64,000 nt of DNA from JAOUJD01 sp963841815 (GTDB lineage Bacteria > Pseudomonadota > Gammaproteobacteria > Burkholderiales > Burkholderiaceae_F): assembly GCA_963841815.1 (NCBI GenBank), contig CAWJEE010000009.1:192344-256343 (forward strand). The letters run 5' to 3'. Positions 37,194 to 45,859 of the stretch are shown here, piece after piece (the stretch's first letter is position 1; every line of letters starts with the position of its first letter). The translations under genes and the position numbers were made by a program. The notes under the pieces are model-generated. The model had not been told where the DNA came from. It was given only the letters and a program-made list of their open reading frames with translations, and did no database searches.

Positions 37194-37789
37194 AGGCAGC
37201 CGCGTTCCTCGACCGCGATGGAGTGGTCAACATCGACCGCGGCTACGTCTTTCGCCGGGAGGACTTCGAGTTCGTGCCCGGCACGCTGGACGCGGCGCGC
37301 GAGCTGAAGTCGATGGGCCTGGCACTGGTGGTCGTGACGAACCAGTCGGGAATCGCGCGCGGCTACTACGGGCCGGAGCAGTTCCTCGCGCTGACCGACT
37401 GGATGAAGGAGGCGTTTGCCGCGCACGGCGCGGCGCTCGACGGCGTCTACTTCTGCCCGCATCACCCGACGGAAGGCGAGGGGCCGTACCGACGGGACTG
37501 CCATTGCCGCAAGCCGGCGCCCGGATTGCTCCTCGACGCAGCCCGCGACCTCGACATCGACGTGCGCCGTTCGGTGCTGTTCGGCGACAAGGCGAGCGAC
37601 CTGCAGGCTGCGCTCGCGGCCGGCATCCCGCACCGCGTACTGCTCGGCACCGACGGCCGCAAAGAGCCCTGCGACGTCTTTCCCGGAGGCCTCGCCACCG
37701 AGCGCTTCCGATCGCTCGCGGACGCCGTGCGGTCGGACGCGATGCGCGCGCTGCTGGCGCGATTGCCCCACGAGCGGGCCGCCGCATGA
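37190..37789 (+). CDS. gmhB: D-glycero-beta-D-manno-heptose 1,7-bisphosphate 7-phosphatase GmhB
   Basis: Removes the 7-phosphate between the kinase and adenylyltransferase steps. HAD-fold phosphatase of 199 residues. GTG 37190 is chosen because it overlaps the hldD stop (GTGA) and places the catalytic FLDRDGVVN with nucleophile Asp8 and acid/base Asp10 at the N-terminus. The GmhB zinc site is visible: Cys89-Pro-His91-His92 and Cys104-His-Cys106. Other marks are VVTNQSGIARGYY and the motif IV region SVLFGDKASDLQAALAAGI. Stop overlaps the next ATG. Frame intact. Confidence 0.95.
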   Translation: MKAAAFLDRDGVVNIDRGYVFRREDFEFVPGTLDAARELKSMGLALVVVTNQSGIARGYYGPEQFLALTDWMKEAFAAHGAALDGVYFCPHHPTEGEGPYRRDCHCRKPAPGLLLDAARDLDIDVRRSVLFGDKASDLQAALAAGIPHRVLLGTDGRKEPCDVFPGGLATERFRSLADAVRSDAMRALLARLPHERAAA

Positions 37790-38265
37790 GCCGATTCGCT
37801 CGCAAGATCGTTTCGCGTGAACAGCTCGCGCGCGCCGCCGCCGCGCTCGCCCGTCCATTGGTGCTGACCAACGGCGTCTTCGACATCCTGCATCGCGGCC
37901 ACGTCACCTACCTCGAGCAGGCGCGCGCGCTGGGCGCCGCCCTCGTCGTCGCGGTCAACAGCGACCGTTCCGTGCGCCAGCTCGGCAAGGGACCGGACCG
38001 GCCCATCAATCCTGAAGCCGACCGCGCCTGGGTCCTCGCGGCCCTGCAGTGCGTGGACCTCGTGACGATCTTCGATGAACAGGTCCCGCTGCCCGTGCTC
38101 GATCTCGTTCGCCCGGACATCTATGTCAAGGGTGGCGACTACGACATGGACATGGTCGAGGAGGCGCGATTGGTCCGCAGCTGGGGCGGCACGGCGCTCG
38201 CGCTGCCCTACGTTCCGGGACACTCCACCACCGGGACCGTCAACCGCCTGCGCGGCGCGGACTGA
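37786..38265 (+). CDS. rfaE2: D-beta-D-heptose 1-phosphate adenylyltransferase (RfaE2/HldE C-domain)
   Basis: Transfers AMP from ATP to heptose-1-phosphate. A 159-residue cytidylyltransferase-fold protein equal to the C-terminal half of HldE. The core motif is LVLTNGVFDILHRGHVTYLE with the HxGH pair His36 and His39; VVAVNSDRSVRQLGKGPDRP and the C-terminal YVPGHSTTGTVNRLR are typical. The ATG overlaps the gmhB stop (ATGA). With rfaE1, hldD and gmhB it makes a four-gene unit with every junction overlapping by four bases. GmhA, the isomerase that starts the pathway, is not in the window. Confidence 0.96.
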   Translation: MSRFARKIVSREQLARAAAALARPLVLTNGVFDILHRGHVTYLEQARALGAALVVAVNSDRSVRQLGKGPDRPINPEADRAWVLAALQCVDLVTIFDEQVPLPVLDLVRPDIYVKGGDYDMDMVEEARLVRSWGGTALALPYVPGHSTTGTVNRLRGAD

Positions 38266-38297
38266 GTACAGTCGCGCCAGTCCCCAGCCATGAGCCG

Positions 38298-39398
38298 ATG
38301 AACATCAGCCTTCCGCCCTCGACCTACCTCGCCCAGGCGGCGGTCGCCGGCTTCATCTGCGCGCTGGTCATCCTGATGCTGCGCCGGCCGGCCGAGCGCT
38401 GGGGCCTGGTGGACCACCCAGGCGGGCGCAAGCGCCACGGCGCGCCGGTGCCGCTGACCGGCGGTCTCGCGGTCGTTGCCGGGTTCGCGCTGGCGCTCAC
38501 GTGGTCCTTCACTGCCCTGGGGCAATACGCCGCGCTGTTCGCCGGCATCGCTCTGCTGGCTGTGATCGGCCTGCTCGACGACCTCGGCGAGGTATCGGCG
38601 ACGTCCAAGATGCTCGCGCAGGTGCTGGCTGCGGTCTTCATGACCTCGTGGGGCAGCAACTACCTGACCAGTCTCGGCGACCTGTTCGGAACGAGCCCGA
38701 TCGACCTGCGCGACTGGGCGATTCCCTTCACGGTCTTCGCGGCCATCGCCGTCATCAACTCGGTCAACATGTTCGACGGGCTCGACGGGCTGGCCGGCTC
38801 TCTGGTGCTGGTGATCCTGCTGTTCTTCAGCGGCTTCGCGTGGACGATCGGCGATGCCCATGCGTCCAAGATCCTCATCGTGCTGTCCGGCGCGATGGCG
38901 GGTTTCCTGTTCTTCAACCTGCCGTGGCCCTTGCGCGGGCGGCACCGCACCTTCCTCGGCGACGCCGGCAGCATGGCGGCAGGGTTCGCCGTTGCCTGGT
39001 TCGCGGTGTCACTGACGCAGCGCGCCCACTTGAACGCCGTGCCGCCTGCCGTGATGCTGTGGGTGCTCGGCATCGTGCTGATGGACGTCTTCACGGTGAC
39101 CGTGCGCCGTCTCGCGCGCCGGCGCAGCCCGATGGCGCCGGACCGCGATCACGTGCATCACGTGCTGCTCCGACGCGGCCTCGGCCCCCGCCGGACGCTG
39201 CTGGTGCTGGTCGGCGCCAACATCCTGCTCGGCCTGGTCGGCACGGCGCTCTGGCGGTTCGGCGTGCCGGACTGGTGGATCTTCTGGTCGTTCCTGGCGG
39301 TGTGCGCCGCCTACTTCGCGGCGTTCTTCATGCCGTTGCGCTTCTATCGCCTGCGCAGCCGCATCGGCTCCCCCGACGAGTACGAACGCGACAGCTGA
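38298..39398 (+). CDS. wecA: Undecaprenyl-phosphate alpha-N-acetylglucosaminyl 1-phosphate transferase WecA
   Basis: Starts lipid-linked glycan synthesis by moving GlcNAc-1-phosphate (or similar) from a UDP-sugar to undecaprenyl phosphate. 366 residues and about eleven membrane spans. Family marks are RKRHGAPVPLTGGLAVVAGF, the Asp-Asp motif LLDDLGEVSATSKM, NSVNMFDGLDGLAGSLVLV, FLGDAGSMAAGFAVAWFAV and the histidine-rich cytoplasmic loop PDRDHVHHVLLRRGLGPRR. It lies 32 bases after rfaE2 and may share its transcript. It fits the polysaccharide region 20 kb upstream. Frame intact. Confidence 0.93.
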   Translation: MNISLPPSTYLAQAAVAGFICALVILMLRRPAERWGLVDHPGGRKRHGAPVPLTGGLAVVAGFALALTWSFTALGQYAALFAGIALLAVIGLLDDLGEVSATSKMLAQVLAAVFMTSWGSNYLTSLGDLFGTSPIDLRDWAIPFTVFAAIAVINSVNMFDGLDGLAGSLVLVILLFFSGFAWTIGDAHASKILIVLSGAMAGFLFFNLPWPLRGRHRTFLGDAGSMAAGFAVAWFAVSLTQRAHLNAVPPAVMLWVLGIVLMDVFTVTVRRLARRRSPMAPDRDHVHHVLLRRGLGPRRTLLVLVGANILLGLVGTALWRFGVPDWWIFWSFLAVCAAYFAAFFMPLRFYRLRSRIGSPDEYERDS

Positions 39399-39404
39399 GC
39401 CGGC

Positions 39405-40255
39405 TCAGATCCGGTACCCGCCCTTCCGCGCGTAATGCACGGTGGCATCCAGGAATCCCTGCTTCGACCCGCAGTCGAACCGCTGCCCCGCATAGCGGTA
39501 CGCATACGTCGATCCGTCCGCCAGCATCTGAGCGATCGCGTCGGTCAGCTGGATCTCGCCGCCGCTGCCGCGCGGGATCGTCCGCAGGTGGTCGAAGATG
39601 CCGGGCTCCAGCACGTAGCGGCCCAGCACGGCGAGCGTCGATGGCGCGTCGGCGGGTTGCGGCTTCTCCACGATGTGCGTCACGCGCGACGTCCGGTCGT
39701 CGATGGCCTGGGCGCTGACGATCCCGTAGCGCGACGTGTCCTCGCGCGGCACGTCCTCGACCGCCAGCACGTTGCCGCCGCCGCGCGCCGCGCGCGCCTG
39801 CATCAGTTGCCCCATCGCTGGCTGCGCCGCGTCGATCAGGTCGTCGGCGAGGATCACCGCGAACGGCTCGTCGCCGACCACGGGCTCGGCGCAGAGCACC
39901 GCGTGGCCGAGGCCGAGCGGCTCCGGCTGGCGGATGTAGATGAAGACGTCGGTCTCGGGCGAGATGTCCTTCACGATCTCGAGCAGTTCGTTCTTGCCCT
40001 TGGCCGCGAGTTCCGCCTCGAGTTCGGGGGCCCGGTCGAAGTGGTCCTCGATCGAGCGCTTGTGCCGGCCGGTGATGAAGATCATCTGCCGGATGCCGGC
40101 GGCCGCGGCCTCCTGGACGGCGTACTGGATCAGCGGCTTGTCGACGACGGGCAGCATCTCCTTCGGCATCGCCTTGGTCGCGGCAGGAAGCGCGTGCCGA
40201 GGCCGGCTACGGGGAAGACCGCCTTGCGCACGGGCTTCATGTCGTGTTCTTTCAT
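39405..40255 (-). CDS. galU: UTP-glucose-1-phosphate uridylyltransferase GalU (frameshift near start)
   Basis: Makes UDP-glucose for surface glycans. Two possible starts: ATG 40255 (MKEHDMKP) and ATG 40240 (MKPVRKAVFPVAGLGTRFLP). The nucleotide loop is followed by a one-base slip near 40190, after which ATKAMPKEMLPVVDKPLIQY continues correctly. The rest is intact: MIFITGRHKRSIEDHFDRA, LGLGHAVLCAEPVVGDEPFA, VILADDLIDA, SRYGIVSAQ, HIVEKPQPADAPS and GRYVLEPGIFDHLR. Total about 283 residues, normal for GalU. Usually needed for LPS core and capsule, so a real null allele is unlikely. Convergent with wecA, six bases apart. Confidence 0.93.
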
Positions 40256-40319
40256 CTGCTCTATGGCGCGGCCCGATGCTAGCAAAGCGCAGCGTCCGCA
40301 CCCAGCTAGTATTCGGGCC

Positions 40320-41146
40320 ATGAGCACCTACGCCATCGGCGACCTGCAGGGCTGTGTCGACAGCTTCGAACGGCTTGCCGCGCCGACTTCCCGCGGCCGA
40401 CGCGCTTCGTCTTCGTCGGCGATCTCGTCAATCGCGGGCCACAGTCGCTCGCTACGCTGCGCCGCGTGAAGTCTCTGGCGGAGGCGGGACGCGCCGTTGC
40501 CGATGCTCGGCAACCACGACCTGCACCTGCTCGCCGTCGCGGCCGGCATCCGTCCGGCGGCATCGCAGCGACACGCTCCAGGAAGTCCTGGACGCGCCGG
40601 ACCGCGACGCGTTGCTCGGCTGGCTGCGCGGCCTGCCGCTCGCGCACCGTGGAACAGGGCGTGCCTGTTCGTCCACGCGGGCGTGCTGCCTGCTGGGATG
40701 CCGACCGGACGCTTGCGCTGTCGGACGAAGTGCGCCGACGCCTGGCCGCCGACGATTACGACGCCTTCCTGCGCGAGATGTACGGCAACGAGCCGGCACG
40801 CTGGAGCGAATCGACTGGCCGGGGCACGATCGCCTGCGCTGCGTCGTCAACGCGCTGACGCGCGTGCGCATGCTCGCCGCCGACGGCACGATGCACCTGA
40901 AGCACAAGGACGCGAGCGCCCGCGCTCCCGCGGGCCTCGTGCCGTGGTTCGATCACCCGGATCGCTCGACGCGCGGCACGCCGATCGTCTTCGGCCACTG
41001 GTCGACCGAGGGGCTCGTGATGCGCAACGACGTCGATCGGGCTCGACACCGGCTGCGTGTGGGGCGGACGTCTCACCGCGCTGCGCCTCGAAGACCGCGC
41101 GCTGTTCCAGGTCGACTGCCCGCAGTCGCAGGCGCCGGGCGACTGA
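40320..41146 (+). CDS. apaH: Symmetrical diadenosine tetraphosphatase ApaH (multiply frameshifted)
   Basis: Hydrolyses Ap4A to two ADP. Start ATG 40320 (MSTYAIGDLQGCVDSFERL), where GDxxG is the first metallophosphoesterase motif. Slips follow near 40390, 40405, 40500 and further on, but the ordered blocks are all visible: FVGDLVNRGPQSL (GD-x-x-N/R motif), LGNHDLHLLAVAAGIRP (GNHD), LFVHAGVLP (VHAG), LADDYDAFLREMYGNEPARW-like text, LRCVVNALTRVRMLAADGTM, PIVFGHWSTEGLVM (GHW) and the end ALFQVDCPQS. Total about 275 residues, as in E. coli ApaH. Starts 64 bases from divergent galU and ends next to the plsC stop. Confidence 0.85.
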
Positions 41147-41948
41147 TCAGGCCGGTCGCCGTCTGTCCGCTCGTCGTTCGGCACGCCGAGCGCTCCGGCG
41201 ATGGCCTCGCGCGCGGCCCGCGCCACGGCGTGGCGGTTGCCGTGCACCTCCACCGGGATCGCCGGCAGCACCGTGATGCGGATCTCGAGGTCGCGCGCGG
41301 CGAGGATCTTCGCGAGCGACGTGATCAGGCCCATCTCGCCGATGAAGGCGGCCGCATCGGTCGGACGGCCGCCGTCGGTGTACCGGATCGCGATCGGCCA
41401 CACGGGCGCGCCGATCTCCACAGCCGACGCCAGCAGGTTCGAGTGGAACGGCAGCAGCGTCGCGCCGTCGGTGGTCGTGCCCTCGGGGAACACCGCGACC
41501 GACTCGCCGGCCTTCAGGTGGTCACGCACCTTGTGGTTCATCGACGCCACCGCGTGCCGCCGCCCGCGCTCGATGTAGAGCGTGCCCGACCGCGTCACCA
41601 TCGCCCCGAGCAGCGGCCAGCGGCCGATCTCCGCCTTGGCCACGAAGCGGCACGGCGTGGCCGGCGTTGATCGCGAACACGTCGATCCAGGACACGTGGT
41701 TCGCGAGCACCAGCCGGCCGAGGCTCCACGGCTCGAGGCCGGTCGCGCGGATGTGCGGCGGGATCGGCTCGCCGTCGACGACGAGGCGCGCGCCGCAGAC
41801 GGCGACGAGCATCCTCGACCATGCCCGGTTGATCCGGTTGCGCGTCGCCAGCCCGGCCAGCGGGAACACGAGCGAGCACGGTCGCCAGGCCGGCGAGCAC
41901 GTGCAGCACGAACAGCGCCGCGCGCAGCGGCGCGAGCACGAACCGCAT
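41147..41948 (-). CDS. plsC: 1-acyl-sn-glycerol-3-phosphate acyltransferase PlsC-like (frameshifted)
   Basis: Acylates lysophosphatidate in phospholipid synthesis at the inner membrane. N-terminal hydrophobic segment MRFVLAPLRAALFVLHVLAG, then a slip near 41880 into LATRNRINRAWSRMLVAVCG. The acyltransferase motif I is LVLANHVSWIDVFAINAG (H-x4-D). After a slip near 41640 come MVTRSGTLYIERGRRHAV (motif II) and VAVFPEGTTTDGATLLPFHS (motif III, FPEG). A last slip near 41200 leads to TGA at 41147-41149. Total about 266 residues. Follows pyrX by 49 bases and may be last in that operon; convergent with apaH. Confidence 0.88.
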
Positions 41949-41997
41949 CAGGACCGGTTGACGCCTGGCTCGCGCATGCGCGGGGCCTGGGCGGGCC

Positions 41998-43267
41998 CTA
42001 GCCGCCGAGGCGGACGTCGCCGCCGACCAGCGTGTAGCGCGCGCGCCCCAGCAGTTCGTAGCCCGCGAACGGCGTGTTCTTGCCGGCGCTCTTCAGCACG
42101 TCCGGCGTCACCCGCCAGTGGGCCTGCGGGTCGAACACGACGATGTCGGCCTTGGCGCCGACCGTGAGCCGCCCGGTGTCCTCGCCGAGGATCTCGGCGG
42201 GACGGCTCGTGACCCGCGCGAGCGCCTTCACCAGCGACACCTTGTTCTCGCTCGCCCACTTCAGCGTCAGCGGCAGCAGCGTCTCGAGCGCGGTCGCGCC
42301 CGGCGCGGCTTCGCTGAACGGCAGTTGCTTGTCGTCGTCGCCGATCGGCGCGTGATCCGAACAGATCGCGTCGATCGTGCCGTCGGCCAGACCCGCCACG
42401 ATGGCGTCACGGTCGCGCGCGCTGCGCAGCGGCGGATCGAGGCGGAAGCGCGCGTCGAAGTAGCCGATGTCGACGTCGATCAGGTGCACGTGATGGATGC
42501 CGACGTCGGCGGTGACCGGCAGCCCATCCTGCTTCGCGCGCCGCACGAGTTCGATGCCGGCCGCCGACGACAGGCGGCAGATGTGCAGCCGCGCGCCGCT
42601 GGCGCGCTGCAGCTCGAAGATGGTCTGCAGCGCCACCGTCTCCGCCACCACCGGGATCGACGGCAGCCCGAGCCGCCCGGCGACCGGGCCCGCCGCGGCA
42701 ACGCCGGAGCCGGCCAGCGTGTCCTCGACCGGCCGCAGCCAGAGCGCCAGGTCGAAGGTCTTCGCGTAGCGCATCGCCTGCAGCAGCACGCTGTTGTCGT
42801 GCGGCAGGCTGCCTGTCTGCATGAACGCGACGCAGCCGGTCTCGTACAGCGTCTTGATCTCGGCGAGCGCCTCGCCCTTCAGCCCGGTGGTCAGCGCGCC
42901 GAGCGGGTACGTGCGGGCGCCCGCGGACGCGCGCGACGTCTGCCGCAGCATGCGGACGAGGCCCGGCTCGTCGAGCGGGGGATCGGTGTCGGGCGGACAG
43001 ACGACGCCGGTGACGCCGCCCGCGAGGGCCGCCTGCATCTCGACCTTCAGCGCGCCTTCGCTGCCCGGCTCCATGAGCCGTGCGCAGAGGTCCACGAGGC
43101 CGGGCGCGACGACCAGGCCGTTCGCGTCGATCGTGCGGTCGGGGTGGAAGTCCTTCGGCCGCTCGCCGACGGCGGCGAGGCCGGTTGTCGGTGATGCAGA
43201 CATCGCCCACCCGGTCCAGCCCCGAGGCCGGGTCGATCACGCGCCCGCTGGCGATGACGATCTTCAT
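41998..43267 (-). CDS. pyrX: Dihydroorotase-like protein PyrX (non-catalytic PyrC', frameshift near start)
   Basis: About 422 residues with the dihydroorotase/amidohydrolase fold: N-terminal MKIVIASGRVIDPASGLDRV, a slip near 43180, then ANGLVVAPGLVDLCARLMEP. Active dihydroorotases have a metal-binding HxH in that strand (the usual D-x-H-x-H); here it is Leu-Cys-Ala-Arg, so both histidines are missing. Later pieces, such as DAICSDHAPI, look normal. This matches the inactive dihydroorotase homologue that forms a complex with aspartate transcarbamoylase in pseudomonads and betaproteobacteria. The ATG overlaps the pyrB stop by four bases, supporting a stoichiometric complex. A catalytic pyrC must lie elsewhere. 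Confidence 0.9.
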
Positions 43268-44230
43268 TGCATCCTCGACGAAGAAGCGGCGATGGACAGC
43301 GCGGCCATCCGCACCGCGATCCCGAACGTCACCTGCGGCAGGATCACGGCGGAAGCGCCGTCGGCCACGCGCGAGTCGATCTCGACCCCGCGGTTCATCG
43401 GCCCCGGGTGCATCACGATCGCATCCGGCTTCGCGAGCGCGAGCTTCTCGGGCGTGAGTCCGTAGTTCGCGAAGTACTCCTGCGCGGACGGCAGCAGCGC
43501 GCCTTTCATGCGCTCGTTCTGCAGCCGCAGCATGATGATCACGTCGGCACCCTTGATGCCTTCGTCGAGCTTGGTGAAGACCCGCACGCCCATCTCCTCG
43601 AGGCCGGCGGGCAGCAGCGTCAGCGGGCCGACCGCGCGCACGATCGGGCACCCCGAGCGTCGTCAGCGCGTGGATGTCGGACCGCGCGACGCGCGAGTGC
43701 AGGATGTCGCCGACGATCGCCACCGTCAGGTTGGTGAAGTCCTTCTTGTAGTGGCGGATCGTGTACATGTCGAGCAGGCCCTGGGTCGGGTGCGCATGGC
43801 GCCCGTCGCCGGCGTTGATCACGTGGATGTGCGGCTTCACGTGCTGCGCGATCAGGTACGGCGCCCCGCTCGTCGCGTGCCGCACCACGAACATGTCCGC
43901 CTGCATCGCGGACAGGTTGTCGATGGTGTCGAGCAGCGACTCGCCCTTGGCCGCGCTCGACCGGATGATGTCCAGGTTGAACACGTCCGCGCTCAGGCGG
44001 CGCGCGGCGATCTCGAAGGTCGTCCGCGTGCGCGTGCTGTTCTCGAAGAACAGGTTGAACACGCTCTTGCCGCGCAGCAGCGGCACGCTCTTCACTTCGC
44101 GCTCCGCCACGTTGATGAAGCTGTCCGCCGTCGACAGGATCCGTTCGATCACGGCCTTCGGCAGGCCCTCCGTCGACAGCAGGTGATGCAGCTCGCCGTT
44201 CGAGTTGAGCTGCGGATTCCTCGTTCCCAT
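43264..44230 (-). CDS. pyrB: Aspartate transcarbamoylase catalytic subunit PyrB (frameshift)
   Basis: Commits carbamoyl phosphate and aspartate to pyrimidine synthesis. Start ATG 44230 (MGTRNPQLNSNGELHHLLST); an ATG at 44251 would add seven residues. Carbamoyl-phosphate loop FFENSTRTRTTFEIAARRLS, the ADVFNLDIIRSSAAKGESLL region, VVRHATSGAPYLIAQHV and HIHVINAGDGRHAHPTQGLL are all perfect. A slip near 43645 breaks the domain hinge, after which RVFTKLDEGIKGADVIIMLR, RLQNERMKGALLPSAQEYF and AIVMHPGPMNRGVEIDSRVA follow. About 322 residues in all. Essential for prototrophy, so sequence error is likely. Lies between pyrR and pyrX. Confidence 0.95.
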
Positions 44231-44290
44231 TCCCGTTCCCTGTTTGCCCATTGCCCGTTGCCGGATTCCGTCCCTCGGTCTTCCGTCGCC

Positions 44291-44794
44291 TCAGTCCCCG
44301 CGCTTCTCCATCGTCAGGTGCAGCCGCCCGTCGTCGTCGCGGACCAGCACGACGGCGACGTCGGATGGCAGTTCGATCGTCGCGCCGACGATGCTGGCGG
44401 CGACCGGCAGTTCGCGTCCGCCGCGATCGATCAGCACCGCGAGGTCGACCTTCGCGGGCCGCCCGTAGTCGAAGATCTCGTTCATCGCCGCGCGCACGGT
44501 GCGCCCGGAATTCAGCACGTCGTCGACCAGCAGGATGTGGCTGCCCGCGACGTCGAATGCGATCTGCGAAGGACGCACGGCCGGCTTCAGGCCGGACTGG
44601 TCGAAGTCGTCCCGGTAGAACGAGACGTCGAGGATGCCGACCGGATCGGCGATGCCGAGGTCGTGCTTCAGCCGCTCGGCCAGCCACACGCCGCCCGTAT
44701 GGACACCGACGAGTTTCAGTTTCTCGCCCACGAACGTCTCGCGGGCGCGCTGCGCCAGTTGTCGGTAGATCGTCTCGGCGTCGAGTTCAAGCAT
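44291..44794 (-). CDS. pyrR: PyrR bifunctional pyrimidine regulator / uracil phosphoribosyltransferase
   Basis: A 167-residue type I phosphoribosyltransferase. The PRPP loop is ILLVDDVLNSGRTVRAAMNE; KLVGVHTGGVWLAERLKHDL and GILDVSFYRDDFDQSGLKP are characteristic of PyrR rather than Upp. In Gram-positives it binds pyr mRNA leaders; in proteobacteria its regulatory role is less established but it keeps this position before pyrB. Its start overlaps the ruvX stop by eight bases. I found no clear attenuator in the 60 bases before pyrB. Confidence 0.94.
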   Translation of the reverse strand: MLELDAETIYRQLAQRARETFVGEKLKLVGVHTGGVWLAERLKHDLGIADPVGILDVSFYRDDFDQSGLKPAVRPSQIAFDVAGSHILLVDDVLNSGRTVRAAMNEIFDYGRPAKVDLAVLIDRGGRELPVAASIVGATIELPSDVAVVLVRDDDGRLHLTMEKRGD

Positions 44795-45182
44795 CGCGTC
44801 CGCCCTCCTCGTCGAACCACTGTTGAAGGATCAAGGCGGCAGCCGCGGCGTCGACGTCGTCCGCACGCGCGCTCACTGCCGATGTGTATCGCTCGTCCAC
44901 CTGTGCCACGGGTCGCCGGTACCGGCCTTCGAGTTGCCGGGCAAAGCGCTCGCAGCGGGCGGTCATTTCGTGCCGGGTTCCGTCAGGGTGGCGCGGGATG
45001 CCGACCACCAGTCGCGCCGGCTCCCATTCGGCAACGAGCGCGGCGACCGCATCCCACCGCGCCGCGACGGTGCCGGCATTGACCGTGGTCAACGGGCGCG
45101 CTTCGCGCGTCACGCTGTTGCCGATCGCCACGCCGATGCGGCGCGCGCCGAAGTCGAAACCGATCACGACTTGGTCGGTCAT
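44787..45182 (-). CDS. ruvX: Putative pre-16S rRNA nuclease / Holliday-junction resolvase homologue RuvX (YqgF)
   Basis: Small RNase H-fold protein, 131 residues from ATG 45182. N-terminal VVIGFDFGARRIGVAIGNSV carries the first catalytic Asp, LVVGIPRHPDGTRHEMTARC is the family middle motif, and QVDERYTSAVSARADDVDAA holds the later acidic residues. An upstream in-frame start (45245) would run into yqgE. YqgE-YqgF neighbourhood is highly conserved in proteobacteria. The protein acts in 16S rRNA 5' maturation in studied bacteria. Confidence 0.93.
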   Translation of the reverse strand: MTDQVVIGFDFGARRIGVAIGNSVTREARPLTTVNAGTVAARWDAVAALVAEWEPARLVVGIPRHPDGTRHEMTARCERFARQLEGRYRRPVAQVDERYTSAVSARADDVDAAAAALILQQWFDEEGGRDA

Positions 45183-45237
45183 CGGGGAAAGAAGGGAAAC
45201 GGGGTGAGGAGCCGGAGCGGTTGCGTGACCATCGAGG

Positions 45238-45804
45238 TCACGCATGGCCGGCCTGTCCCGAGAGCTGCAGCGTGTCGATTCCCAGCAGCTTCAGTGCGGC
45301 GTTGTACTTCTCGTCGGCCGGCGTCTCGAAGATGATGCCCGGCTGCGCCGTCACCGTGAGCCAGGCGTTCTGCGCGATCTCGCTCTCGAGCTGACCGGCG
45401 CCCCAGCCCGAATAGCCGAGGGTCACCAGCATCTTGTCCGGTCCGGAGCCGCCGGCCACCGCTTCGAGCACGTCCTTCGACGTCGTCAGCGACACGTCGG
45501 GCGTGATCGGGAGCGTCGAGCTGTACGCCTTCGGTGGACCGTGAAGCACGAAACCGCGCTCCGTCTGGACCGGACCGCCGAAGAAGACGGGCGCGTCCTT
45601 CCATGGCGCGATCTCGAGCTTGAGATCGATCCGGTCGAACAGGGTTTCGAGGGTGAGGTCCGTCGGCCGGTTGATGACGAGGCCGAGGGCGCCGCGCTCG
45701 CTGTGGTCGCAGATGTAGACCACGGCCCCGGAAAAGTTCGGGTCCACCATGGCGGGCATGGCGATCAGGAACTGATGTTTCAAGTCCATCGGACCGCTCG
45801 GCAT
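45238..45804 (-). CDS. yqgE: UPF0301/AlgH family protein YqgE
   Basis: A 188-residue cytoplasmic protein of the YqgE/AlgH family. Typical features are MDLKHQFLIAMPAMVDPNFS at the start (the real start may be the second Met), VVYICDHSERGALGLVINRP, VFFGGPVQTERGFVLH and LVTLGYSGWGAGQLESEIAQ. Molecular function is unknown. First gene of the yqgE-ruvX-pyrR-pyrB-pyrX unit; 55 bases separate it from the divergent photolyase gene. Frame intact. Confidence 0.94.
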   Translation of the reverse strand: MPSGPMDLKHQFLIAMPAMVDPNFSGAVVYICDHSERGALGLVINRPTDLTLETLFDRIDLKLEIAPWKDAPVFFGGPVQTERGFVLHGPPKAYSSTLPITPDVSLTTSKDVLEAVAGGSGPDKMLVTLGYSGWGAGQLESEIAQNAWLTVTAQPGIIFETPADEKYNAALKLLGIDTLQLSGQAGHA

Positions 45805-45859
45805 GGCGCCGATTGTAAACTCCCCCGCACTGCCGCCCCCTCTCCCGTCCGGTTCCCCG

